Shown here piece by piece: positions 1 to 5,970 of a stretch of DNA of 23,381 bases. The DNA is from Candidatus Gastranaerophilales bacterium (lineage in GTDB: Bacteria; Cyanobacteriota; Vampirovibrionia; Gastranaerophilales; Gastranaerophilaceae). How positions within the stretch are numbered: position 1 is the first letter of the stretch; each line of letters begins with the position of its first letter. The translations under genes were made by a program, and so were the position numbers. Location of the stretch: positions 1-23,381 of the forward strand of contig CALUSZ010000173.1 in the NCBI GenBank assembly GCA_944323495.1. The letters run 5' to 3'. The notes under the pieces were generated by a model. It saw nothing but the letters and a program-made list of their open reading frames with translations, did no database searches and was not told where the DNA came from.

Positions 1-1
1 C

Positions 2-70
2 GATTTCAGCGGAGATAAATATATCAAAAAGATTGTTAGTACATTAAAAAAGATGGGGGTAAATTTATGA
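2..70 (+). CDS. 3' end of a truncated upstream gene
   Basis: An open frame enters from the left edge and encodes 22 residues ending KKMGVNL before a TGA at 68-70. The stop overlaps the ATG of the next gene in an ATGA arrangement, the same coupling seen between the following two genes, which is the main reason to think it is real. It would be the last part of a phage late gene, but too little is visible to name it. Confidence 0.55.
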   Translation, partial: DFSGDKYIKKIVSTLKKMGVNL

Positions 71-336
71 AGAAAATTGCTATTGTATTAGGTTTATTGT
101 TTTTTTGCTGTGAAAGTGTTTTTGCTGCTGACACTGATGTGGCTATTCCTGAACAGAGTGTGGAAAATAACCAGTCATACTTTACGGCAAACATAAAAAA
201 ACAACCACAAAAAAAAGGAAGTAAACAGGGGATAAAAAACTCGTTTACCTTTTTTACAATCAATATCAACAATAACGGTAAAGTTTTTAATTACGCTTTG
301 CCCGAAAAAGAAATAAGCGAAGGGGGTGCAGAATGA
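67..336 (+). CDS. Small exported phage-region protein (89 aa), unknown function
   Basis: The protein starts with a clear Sec signal peptide: MKK, a hydrophobic core at about residues 4-15, and a probable signal peptidase I site after SVFA (residue 20). There is no proper lipobox, so it is probably not a lipoprotein. The mature part is about 69 residues, polar, Asn/Lys/Gln-rich, with one patch of aromatic and beta-type residues (FTFFTININNNGKVFNYAL). It overlaps its upstream and downstream genes by ATGA at both ends, so it is translated as part of the late operon that ends in the endolysin. A role in host lysis or in altering the envelope is possible from position only. I do not recognise the family. 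Confidence 0.65.
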   Translation: MKKIAIVLGLLFFCCESVFAADTDVAIPEQSVENNQSYFTANIKKQPQKKGSKQGIKNSFTFFTININNNGKVFNYALPEKEISEGGAE

Positions 337-626
337 AATTTTTAAAACTACTTGCAGCACCGATTATTTTATTATTCAAAACTCTAAACGGTGCAAGAGA
401 GTTTGTAGAAGATAGAATTGCAGATGTGCTTGATAAAGTTCAATCATGTGAAACTTTTGACACGATTGAAAAGAAAGTTATTACAGCAGGAGTGAAGGCA
501 GGAATAACTTATTTCTGCGGCTCTTGTCCTCTCGATGATGAAAAGCTCAATGCGATATCGGAAACTATTGTAGAGAAAGGGATTAATAAAATTAATCCTG
601 CAATTTCAAAACAATTAAGAAAGTAG
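333..626 (+). CDS. Small hydrophobic-N-terminus phage protein (97 aa), unknown
   Basis: The first 18 or so residues (KFLKLLAAPIILLFKTL) are hydrophobic with lysines and could form a membrane-associated helix. The rest is predicted helical with two cysteines close together (CGSC, about residues 63-66) and an amphipathic lysine-rich C-terminus. The start is fixed by the ATGA overlap with the preceding gene. It sits between a secreted protein and a DUF1353 protein in the lysis-end operon, so holin-like or lysis-accessory roles are possible. It has only one weak membrane segment, so I do not call it a holin. Family not recognised. Confidence 0.6.
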   Translation: MKFLKLLAAPIILLFKTLNGAREFVEDRIADVLDKVQSCETFDTIEKKVITAGVKAGITYFCGSCPLDDEKLNAISETIVEKGINKINPAISKQLRK

Positions 627-630
627 GTTC

Positions 631-1134
631 ATGATGTGCGTGGTTACAAAGAATTTAAACGGCTTGCCCTGCTGCGTTGTAGAAGGCAGGAAAGGTTTAA
701 AGATTACATTCAATAAAGATATGCCTGAGTATTATCTGCAAGATAAAAGTCTTGTAGGATTATCCGGTGATGAGCTAAAACGTGCGTTAGATAAACCGTT
801 CTTTGTTGTTCAAGATATCAATATTTTAGTTGAATATGAAAATCAAAAATATAAATTTACCATTCATAGATGGTATGACTGGAATGGTGCAAATGTTCCA
901 CCTATTGCTTGGTTTCTAATAGGACAACAAAAAGAACCACGATTCAAATTAGCAAGTTGTGTTCATGATTATTTATGCGAACACAAGGAAGTAATTAATT
1001 ATAACAGATATTTATCAACATTGATTTTTGAAACGTTATGCGAATACTTCGGACGGTTCAATGCGTTTAAAAGATGGGCTATGTTCCATTCAGTAGATAA
1101 TTTTCAAAAACTAAAAAACTGGCGGAGTGATTAA
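631..1134 (+). CDS. DUF1353 family phage protein
   Basis: The 167-aa protein carries the hallmark of DUF1353: an Asn/Asp-Gly-Ala block followed by Pro-Pro and Trp (NGANVPPIAWFLIG, about residues 85-98), then an Ala-Ser-x-Val-His-Asp-Tyr-Leu block (ASCVHDYLC) about 15 residues later. The conserved His-Asp pair is present. DUF1353 proteins are small tail-end or lysis-region phage proteins of unknown biochemical role, found next to endolysin genes as here. Two ATGs lie at 631 and 634 with only a weak AGG upstream, so the exact start could be either. The spacing to the preceding stop is 4 bases, consistent with the same operon. The length is normal for the family. Confidence 0.8.
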   Translation: MMCVVTKNLNGLPCCVVEGRKGLKITFNKDMPEYYLQDKSLVGLSGDELKRALDKPFFVVQDINILVEYENQKYKFTIHRWYDWNGANVPPIAWFLIGQQKEPRFKLASCVHDYLCEHKEVINYNRYLSTLIFETLCEYFGRFNAFKRWAMFHSVDNFQKLKNWRSD

Positions 1135-1135
1135 G

Positions 1136-1393
1136 ATGCAGATAAATTATGAATTAATCGGAATACTGATTGCCGTTGTTATACAAGGATTATACCTCGC
1201 TTTCAAGATGGGAAGGTTCGAGCAAAAACTTGAAACACTGGAGCAGAAACAGGACAAACATAACAACTTAATAGAGAGAACATATCGGCTTGAAAACAGC
1301 ATCGGAGTTTTGCAAGAACAGGTAAAAGTCGAAAATCACAGGATTGAGGATTTGGAGGATATACAAAATGAATGTATCAGAAAAAGGACTTAA
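1136..1393 (+). CDS. Single-TM coiled-coil protein (85 aa), lysis region
   Basis: I place the start at the ATG at 1136 rather than a GTG at 1127, because GGCGGAG (1121-1127) lies 8 bases ahead of the ATG, a good ribosome-binding distance. Residues about 7-23 form one transmembrane helix. The rest is a heptad-like coiled coil rich in Glu, Lys and Gln (from FEQKLETLEQ onward). Lys/Arg directly after the helix suggests the C-terminus stays in the cytoplasm. An inner-membrane spanin would have the opposite topology, so a spanin is less likely despite the architecture and position. The 3' end overlaps the endolysin start, so the two are co-translated. Holin or endolysin-accessory roles are possible; the family is not recognised. 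Confidence 0.65.
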   Translation: MQINYELIGILIAVVIQGLYLAFKMGRFEQKLETLEQKQDKHNNLIERTYRLENSIGVLQEQVKVENHRIEDLEDIQNECIRKRT

Positions 1394-1796
1394 TTTAATA
1401 AAAGAATTTGAAGGCTGCAGGCTTCAAGCCTATAAATGCCCTGCTAACGTATGGACTATCGGGTATGGTCATACAGGTTCAGAAGTCCATGCAGGATTAA
1501 AAATAACACAGCAAGAGGCTGACAGGCTTTTGAAAAATGATTTAATGATTCACTGTAATAATGTTGAAAAACTTGTTATAGTACCGTTGAATCAGAACCA
1601 GTTTGATGCTCTTGTTTCTTTTGAGTATAACATTGGGTACAATGCTTTTAAAACTTCAACACTCCTGAAGTTGCTAAATCAAAAGAAGTACAAAGAAGCA
1701 GCTGAACAATTTGCAAGGTGGAAATATGCAGGCGGTAAAATACTTGCCGGATTGGTGAGGAGAAGGGAAAAAGAAAAAGTTCTATTTTTGAGCTGA
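1368..1796 (+). CDS. Phage endolysin, GH24 (T4-type) lysozyme
   Basis: This muramidase cleaves the MurNAc-GlcNAc bond of peptidoglycan to release phage progeny. The ATG at 1368 is chosen because a strong GGAGG lies at 1354-1358, 9 bases upstream; a longer frame from 1344 has no such site. The 142-aa protein has the family's catalytic spacing Glu-8aa-Cys/Asp-5aa-Thr: Glu15 in FEG, Cys24 and Thr30 in TIGYGHT. The Asp is replaced by Cys, a known natural variant in this family. Downstream blocks NQFDALVSFEYNIG and GLVRRREKE are typical GH24. There is no signal peptide or signal-anchor, so export would need a holin. It is the last gene of the operon and is followed by a terminator. Confidence 0.93.
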   Translation: MNVSEKGLNLIKEFEGCRLQAYKCPANVWTIGYGHTGSEVHAGLKITQQEADRLLKNDLMIHCNNVEKLVIVPLNQNQFDALVSFEYNIGYNAFKTSTLLKLLNQKKYKEAAEQFARWKYAGGKILAGLVRRREKEKVLFLS

Positions 1797-1845
1797 TATA
1801 TAACGAAAGATTGTGATGCTATTCTTCTTCTTGTTCTTTCTGTGT

Positions 1846-1875
1846 AAAGAGGGTGATTTATTCACCCTCTTTTTT
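1846..1875 (+). terminator. Intrinsic terminator of the phage late operon
   Basis: An 11-bp stem (AAAGAGGGTGA with TCACCCTCTTT) has a 5-base TTTAT loop and runs into a T tract at 1870-1875. It lies 50 bases after the endolysin stop. Its right part also carries the last codons of the convergent gene at 1858-2010. Confidence 0.85.
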
Positions 1876-2010
1876 GTTTCGTAATGATTTAATAAACTCT
1901 CTGACTTTCTCAACTTCCCACTGATATAATCTAAAGGTATATCTTTTTGCCTGTTCACTTTCAGGCTTTTTGGGTCTGCCGGAGCCTTGTCTTTTACCGC
2001 CTCGTGTCAT
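1858..2010 (-). CDS. 50-aa basic protein with AT-hook-like GRP motif
   Basis: This short leftward gene has an ATG at 2010-2008, overlapping the stop of the upstream gene in an ATGA arrangement, with AAGG 6 bases before the start. The N-terminus is Gly/Arg/Lys-rich (MTRGGKRQGSGRPKKPESE) with a GRPKKP core like an AT-hook. Then comes a strand-plus-helix segment (YTFRLYQWEVEKVREF) that resembles the first half of a ribbon-helix-helix fold. Small proteins opening with similar RGGKRxGxGRP segments are common in phages and mobile elements. The stop lies inside the stem of the convergent terminator at 1846-1875. DNA binding is an inference. It could repress its own operon through the palindrome at 2660-2691. 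Confidence 0.65.
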   Translation of the reverse strand: MTRGGKRQGSGRPKKPESEQAKRYTFRLYQWEVEKVREFIKSLRNKKEGE

Positions 2011-2246
2011 AATAAACCTTTCAATTTTGCTATAAATTTTTTAGTATAAGTAAAATCTCTTTTTGTGTAAGAATTATCAGAACCTTCATTATAATTATAT
2101 ATAGCACAATCAAGTTTGTATTCAATTTCTTCAATTATTCTTTTATCACTCGGATTTTCTTCCCAATCGGTTATATCCTGATAGGCATCTTGCACAAGTT
2201 CTAATTTACTATTGGCACAGAGTTTTTGAATTTTAGTTAGTGTCAT
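2007..2246 (-). CDS. Hypothetical protein (79 aa) of the leftward phage operon
   Basis: AGGAG lies 7 bases before the ATG and overlaps the stop codon of the preceding gene, so translation is coupled on that side. On the other side the stop overlaps the next gene's start (ATGA). The protein is helical, acidic in the middle (DWEENPSDKRIIEEIEYKLD), ends in a lysine-rich segment (TKKFIAKLKGLL), and has no membrane segment. I do not recognise the family. It is probably a cytosolic accessory phage protein. Confidence 0.6.
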   Translation of the reverse strand: MTLTKIQKLCANSKLELVQDAYQDITDWEENPSDKRIIEEIEYKLDCAIYNYNEGSDNSYTKRDFTYTKKFIAKLKGLL

Positions 2247-2256
2247 ATATATACTC

Positions 2257-2613
2257 CTATATTTGATTGTATAAATATTCTGCCGCCTGTATTAAATCAT
2301 CTGCAAAAAATTCTTTTGCATAATCTCTGCATCTGTTCCAGTTTTCTACCAAGAATGATTTTAAGCCGTCAGTAATATCATCTATTTTAGAAAATTCGTT
2401 ATTACTGATTATTTCCTTTGCATTTTCTTTTGAGATTTTACTGATTTTATCATAGCCTTCATCGTCAGCAGCATAATAAACCTCTCTTATATAATACGTG
2501 CCATAGAGAATATTTTGCCATACTTCAAAAAAGTGTGTTTGATAACAATCACTGCAGCCTAAATCACCGATTTTCTTTGCGTTCAGGTTTAAAAACTTGA
2601 TTGATAATTTCAT
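2257..2613 (-). CDS. Hypothetical protein (118 aa), first gene of leftward operon
   Basis: This is the first gene behind the strong promoter at 2649-2676, with an AAAGG-type ribosome site before the ATG. The N-terminus is a basic strand-like stretch (MKLSIKFLNLNAKKIG). It is followed by an aromatic-rich middle with two cysteines (GCSDCYQTHFFEVW) and an acidic helical C-terminal half. There is no signal peptide or membrane helix. The family is not recognised. The position, a short operon read against the phage late genes and controlled by a palindromic site, is typical of lysogeny-control or prophage-expressed accessory genes, but nothing in the protein proves this. Confidence 0.6.
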   Translation of the reverse strand: MKLSIKFLNLNAKKIGDLGCSDCYQTHFFEVWQNILYGTYYIREVYYAADDEGYDKISKISKENAKEIISNNEFSKIDDITDGLKSFLVENWNRCRDYAKEFFADDLIQAAEYLYNQI

Positions 2614-2648
2614 ATCTGCCGCCTTTCTTTTCTGATTACCATACTAAC

Positions 2649-2676
2649 AGTATAGCTTATTTTAGATTTTTGTCAA
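2649..2676 (-). promoter_or_regulatory. Near-consensus sigma-70 promoter of the leftward operon
   Basis: Read on the minus strand, TTGACA (2676-2671) and TATACT (2654-2649) are separated by 16 bases. This places a start about 30 bases upstream of the gene at 2613. The -35 box lies at the centre of the palindrome at 2660-2691, so a protein bound there would block RNA polymerase. Confidence 0.8.
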
Positions 2677-2691
2677 GACAAAAATCTAAAA
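2660..2691. repeat. Perfect 15-bp-arm palindrome over the -35 box (probable operator)
   Basis: Fifteen bases ending in GATTTTTGTC are followed by AA and then their exact reverse complement beginning GACAAAAATC. The arms are AT-rich and no T-run follows the structure, so a terminator role is unlikely. Its centre contains the -35 hexamer of the promoter at 2649-2676. This is the classical layout of an operator for a dimeric repressor. Confidence 0.75.
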
Positions 2692-2704
2692 ACATGAAGA
2701 AATT

Positions 2705-2830
2705 TTAAGCGGCAATAAGTTTTTCAATTCTGGTTGACAATAGGATTGTTTCTTCTGTATCAATAATAGAAAATATTTCAAAATCGGGTTCGGAAATCGT
2801 ACCATTACCCGCCCCATTTTTAATAGACGT
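2705..2830 (-). pseudogene. Possible gene remnant or frameshifted small gene
   Basis: The minus-strand frame reads TSIKNGAGNGTISEPDFEI and on to STRIEKLIAA, then a stop. Its composition (acidic, alternating hydrophobic) looks more like a real protein than the longer overlapping frame at 2686-2874, which has only a TTG start with no proper ribosome site. No ATG, GTG or TTG start is available in this frame. A run of five A's near 2815 could be the point where an earlier frame joined it. It may be the decayed 3' end of a phage gene. Function unknown. Confidence 0.3.
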
Positions 2831-2877
2831 TTATAAAACGTTTTTGTGTATTTATTGGGTTTACAGAGGGACAACCT

Positions 2878-3207
2878 TTATAAAAGCTTCCTCTTTTTTA
2901 ATTGTTCATAAGCTTCATGTATTCTCATTGATATAGGTGAGGTATTTAAAAATTTTTCAGGTCTGTGGCGAAAATCTATAAGGGAAGCTCCTGTTCTTGC
3001 ATAATCAATAAATTTGTTTAAATCTTTGCCGCTCAAAATATAAAGTTTACTTTTTTTTGAGGGTGTACGTCTAATAAATGTTACAAAGTCTTTTTTAGTG
3101 TCTTTTCTTAATTGTTTACGGAAGTGTTCTAAATGCCCTTTTTTCCCCTTGATTTTTATAAATTTACCAAATTGAGGAGTATTGTTAGACTGAATTGCAA
3201 GAATCAT
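2878..3207 (-). CDS. Hypothetical basic protein (109 aa), coupled to TPR gene
   Basis: GGAGG inside the end of the TPR gene lies 7 bases before this ATG, and the two frames are 3 bases apart, so they are co-translated. The protein is basic (FGKFIKIKGKKGHLEHFRKQ), seems to have an alpha/beta alternation, contains a TLSGKD-like turn (LYILSGKDLNKFIDYA, about residues 56-71), and ends in a Lys/Arg-rich tail. It has no signal peptide, membrane helix or known catalytic motif. It is probably cytosolic. I do not recognise the family; it may be restricted to this bacterial lineage. Confidence 0.6.
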   Translation of the reverse strand: MILAIQSNNTPQFGKFIKIKGKKGHLEHFRKQLRKDTKKDFVTFIRRTPSKKSKLYILSGKDLNKFIDYARTGASLIDFRHRPEKFLNTSPISMRIHEAYEQLKKRKLL

Positions 3208-3210
3208 GAA

Positions 3211-4578
3211 TTAACCTCCAACCAGTGATAAGCAGTTAGAATCATTGAATGTTTGCAGAGACGGATTAATTTGAATTGCAATAGAGTAATCTTTTCTAAA
3301 ACCTTCTGTATCTCCAAGCTCTTTTCTAATAGCAGCTCTATAGTAATAAGCATCGGCATATTTAGAATTATTTTCAATAGCTTTATTTAAATCAGCAATA
3401 GCTCCTTGCAGGTCTCTAAGTACACACTTTTGCAGCCCTCTGATATAATAGCTTTCTGCAAGCTTAACATTTGTTGTAGGGTTTTTCGTTATTGCAGTTG
3501 TTGTAATCACAGGATTAACAGGTGCTTGAACCGTTGCAACTCCGGCGCTGATAGTTGGAGATGCTGATGCAATCTTTTCTTCAACAGCGGATGAAGCCGG
3601 CTTTTGTGCTATGACAGACTGTTGCTTTTCTGGCTGTTTAGGGGTTACGGTTGTTTGGACTTTTTTCTGTACCGGTTGTGCAACTTGTCTAACTGCGGAT
3701 TCCGCTTTTTGCTCGGGTTTGTTGTATGCAATAGTATTTTGTTTTACAGGATTTTCTTTTATAGCAAAGGAAGCTGTTGGTATGGCTGCTATGTAGCTTT
3801 CGTTTGATAAAAGCGGTTTAACATTCTTTATAAAAGTTTGTTTTTCTGCTAATGCGATTGCTTGATCTAAATCTATTGCTGCGCCTTCATTATCAAAATA
3901 TAATTTTTTTAATCGTCCTCTGTTAGCATAAGCAATGCTGTCATTCGGGTTTAAAGCTATTGCCTGAGAATAATCGCTTAGGGCGCCTACATTAAAATTC
4001 ATTCTCTTTTTAACAACACCTCTGTTATTATAGGCTTCGGCGTCTTTAGGATTAAGTTCAATTGCTATATTATAATCCTCTAGGGCGCCTTTATTATCAT
4101 TCAGCATATATTTGAGGTTGGCGCGATTATAGTACACATCAGAGTATTTGCTATTAATCTCTAATGCCTTTGCATAATCAGCTATTGCTCCGTTTATATC
4201 ATTAAGAGCAACTTTTAAAACACCTCTGTTATTATATGCATATGCAAAATTAGGGTTAATTTTCAATGCCAGATTATAATCAGCCATTGCTCCGTCTAGA
4301 TCATTTATCAGTTGTTTTATATACCCTCTGTTTAGGTATAATTCCGGATTATTAGGATTAATTTGTATGGCTTTATCAAAATCTGCAATAGCTCCTTTGA
4401 TATCTTGTTTTAAGAATCTCATAGATGCTCTGTTAGAATATGCTAAAGAAGCATTTGGATTTTTTTCAATTTCTTGAGTATAAGATTCAATTGATTTTTC
4501 AATAGGAGTCTCTGCTAATACCGTATTAACAGTAATCAGCGATAACATTAGGGCAAGTATAACACTTGTTTTTTTCAC
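3211..4578 (-). CDS. Exported tetratricopeptide-repeat protein (455 aa)
   Basis: The start is GTG at 4578, with AAGGAG 8 bases upstream. Residues 1-22 are a Sec signal peptide (cleavage after VLA), so the protein is periplasmic or at the envelope. Six TPR units follow directly (residues about 42-245), each with the family pattern xxAYxNRGxxK-xxDxxGAxxDYxxAIxxNP. A low-complexity linker rich in Gln, Lys, Pro, Val, Thr and Ala comes next (about 270-370). Two more TPRs close the protein (about 375-445). TPRs bind peptides or partner proteins. The split into a six-repeat and a two-repeat block joined by a flexible linker suggests two binding surfaces. The partner is unknown, but the coupled 109-aa gene downstream is one candidate. 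Confidence 0.88.
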   Translation of the reverse strand: MKKTSVILALMLSLITVNTVLAETPIEKSIESYTQEIEKNPNASLAYSNRASMRFLKQDIKGAIADFDKAIQINPNNPELYLNRGYIKQLINDLDGAMADYNLALKINPNFAYAYNNRGVLKVALNDINGAIADYAKALEINSKYSDVYYNRANLKYMLNDNKGALEDYNIAIELNPKDAEAYNNRGVVKKRMNFNVGALSDYSQAIALNPNDSIAYANRGRLKKLYFDNEGAAIDLDQAIALAEKQTFIKNVKPLLSNESYIAAIPTASFAIKENPVKQNTIAYNKPEQKAESAVRQVAQPVQKKVQTTVTPKQPEKQQSVIAQKPASSAVEEKIASASPTISAGVATVQAPVNPVITTTAITKNPTTNVKLAESYYIRGLQKCVLRDLQGAIADLNKAIENNSKYADAYYYRAAIRKELGDTEGFRKDYSIAIQINPSLQTFNDSNCLSLVGG

Positions 4579-4613
4579 GATACGTACTCCTTCATCAAGT
4601 TGAATTTAAGTAA

Positions 4614-4641
4614 ATAATAACACATAAATAAACCATATCAA
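4614..4641 (-). promoter_or_regulatory. Promoter of the TPR operon
   Basis: On the minus strand, TTGATA (4641-4636) and TATTAT (4619-4614) lie 16 bases apart, about 36 bases ahead of the GTG start at 4578, with the AAGGAG ribosome site in between. Confidence 0.6.
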
Positions 4642-4706
4642 GGGGTAATTTAGGTAGTAAATTGGTGGGGGATAGAAGAGACTATATCATTTTTGCTTAG
4701 AAGTCT

Positions 4707-4735
4707 TTGTTGCATTTCGTTTTATACCATATTAA
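4707..4735 (+). promoter_or_regulatory. Possible promoter of tRNA-Thr
   Basis: TTGTTG (4707-4712) and TATTAA (4730-4735) are 17 bases apart, which would start transcription a few bases before the tRNA at 4748. Both boxes are imperfect matches. Confidence 0.35.
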
Positions 4736-4747
4736 AATGATTTATAT

Positions 4748-4820
<73 letters not shown>

Positions 4821-4861
4821 ATCTTTTTCTTTAGTGAAAAATATATTCAGGAGGATTGCAT

Positions 4862-5482
4862 ATGAAGGTTTTATTAGTAAATGGAAGTTCTCACAAAAAT
4901 GGGTGTACTTATACTGCCTTAAGTGAATGTGCACATGTTTTAAATCAGGAAGGGCTTGATACTGATATTTTTCAACTTGGGAATCCTGAAATTAGAGATT
5001 GCTGCGGTTGTAATGCCTGCAAGACTACGGGAGAATGTGTATTTAATGATATTGTAAATGATTTTATTAATAAGGCAAAGGAGTTTGACGGATTTATATT
5101 TGGAACGCCTGTTTATTTTGCACATCCATCTGGAAGATTATTATCTCTGCTTGACAGGGCTTTTTATGCGGGCGGATATGCTTTTGCATATAAACCGGGT
5201 GCATCAATTGCTTCTGCAAGACGTTCCGGAACTACAGCTAGTTTTGATGTGTTGAATAAATATTTTACAATTGCTAATATGCCTATAGTTTCTTCTAATT
5301 ACTGGAATAATATTCATGGAAAAATTGCGGAAGATGCGCGTGAAGATTTAGAGGGGCTTCAAACCATGAGAAATTTAGCAAGGAATATGGCTTGGATACT
5401 TAAATGTATTGAAATAGGGAAACGTTCCGGTATTGAAATTCCTAAGCAGGAAGAGCGTATTTACACAAATTTTATAAGGTAG
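4862..5482 (+). CDS. NADPH-dependent FMN reductase family, Isf-like iron-sulfur flavoprotein
   Basis: The 206-aa flavodoxin-fold protein opens with the FMN phosphate loop (KVLLVNGSSHKNGCT) and has the later flavodoxin segments GFIFGTPVYF and LSLLDRAFYAGG. Cysteines 47, 50, 53 and 59 form CX2CX2CX5C, the compact 4Fe-4S motif of archaeal and anaerobe iron-sulfur flavoproteins; Cys48 is extra. This suggests electron transfer between a ferredoxin-like donor and FMN in the cytosol, perhaps for oxygen detoxification. The ATG at 4862 is chosen because AGGAGG ends 7 bases upstream. It is followed after 5 bases by the Lrp-family regulator, so it leads a three-gene operon. The natural substrate is unknown. 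Confidence 0.85.
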   Translation: MKVLLVNGSSHKNGCTYTALSECAHVLNQEGLDTDIFQLGNPEIRDCCGCNACKTTGECVFNDIVNDFINKAKEFDGFIFGTPVYFAHPSGRLLSLLDRAFYAGGYAFAYKPGASIASARRSGTTASFDVLNKYFTIANMPIVSSNYWNNIHGKIAEDAREDLEGLQTMRNLARNMAWILKCIEIGKRSGIEIPKQEERIYTNFIR

Positions 5483-5487
5483 ATTTT

Positions 5488-5970
5488 ATGAGAGATGAAC
5501 TTTTAGCGTTAATAGAAAAAAATAGCAGAATAGATTTAAGCGAGCTTGCGGTGCTGCTGGGTGTGAGTGAGGCTGAGGCTGTTGAAGAGCTTGCAAAATT
5601 AGAGAATGAGGGGATTATCTGCGGGTATCATACGCTTATTAATTGGGATAAAACATCTATAGAAAAAGTTACGGCGCTTATAGAAGTTAAGGTTACTCCG
5701 CAGAGGGGGCAAGGTTTTGACAGGATTGCGGAGAGGATATACAATTATCCGGAAGTGAAATCTGTTTATTTAATTTCGGGCGGATACGATCTTTTAGTAA
5801 CTCTTGAAGAAAAAACTCTGAAAGAAATCGCGCGGTTTGTTTCTGATAAATTGTCTACTCTTGATAGTGTTTTAAGTACGGCGACTCACTTTATTTTGAA
5901 AAAATACAAGGATCACGGAACTATTTTTGATAAGCATAGAGAAGATGAAAGAGAGGTAATAAGTCCATGA
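5488..5970 (+). CDS. Lrp/AsnC-family transcriptional regulator
   Basis: The 160-aa protein has the standard two parts. An N-terminal winged helix-turn-helix covers about residues 1-50 (IDLSELAVLLGVSEAEAVEELAKLENEGII). A C-terminal RAM/AsnC effector and oligomerisation domain covers about 60-140 (TALIEVKV, VYLISGGYDLLVTLE). Such proteins sense amino acids and control amino acid metabolism. It overlaps the following aminotransferase by ATGA, which makes the aminotransferase the likely target. B. subtilis has the same pair, alaR (yugG) and alaT (yugH), where the regulator controls alanine transamination. The name alaR is not assigned because similarity to that gene could not be tested. The C-terminal tail (KKYKDHGTIFDKHREDEREV) is slightly long for the family. 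Confidence 0.9.
   Translation: MRDELLALIEKNSRIDLSELAVLLGVSEAEAVEELAKLENEGIICGYHTLINWDKTSIEKVTALIEVKVTPQRGQGFDRIAERIYNYPEVKSVYLISGGYDLLVTLEEKTLKEIARFVSDKLSTLDSVLSTATHFILKKYKDHGTIFDKHREDEREVISP

Noticed and set aside
2827..2841. ACGTTT-ATA-AAACGT inverted repeat
   Set aside because: Six-base AT-rich arms with no promoter aligned to them; likely chance.
2686..2874. 62-aa minus-strand frame starting at a TTG
   Set aside because: There is no usable ribosome site, the product is Cys/Leu-rich without structure, and another frame over the same bases looks more protein-like (see 2705-2830).
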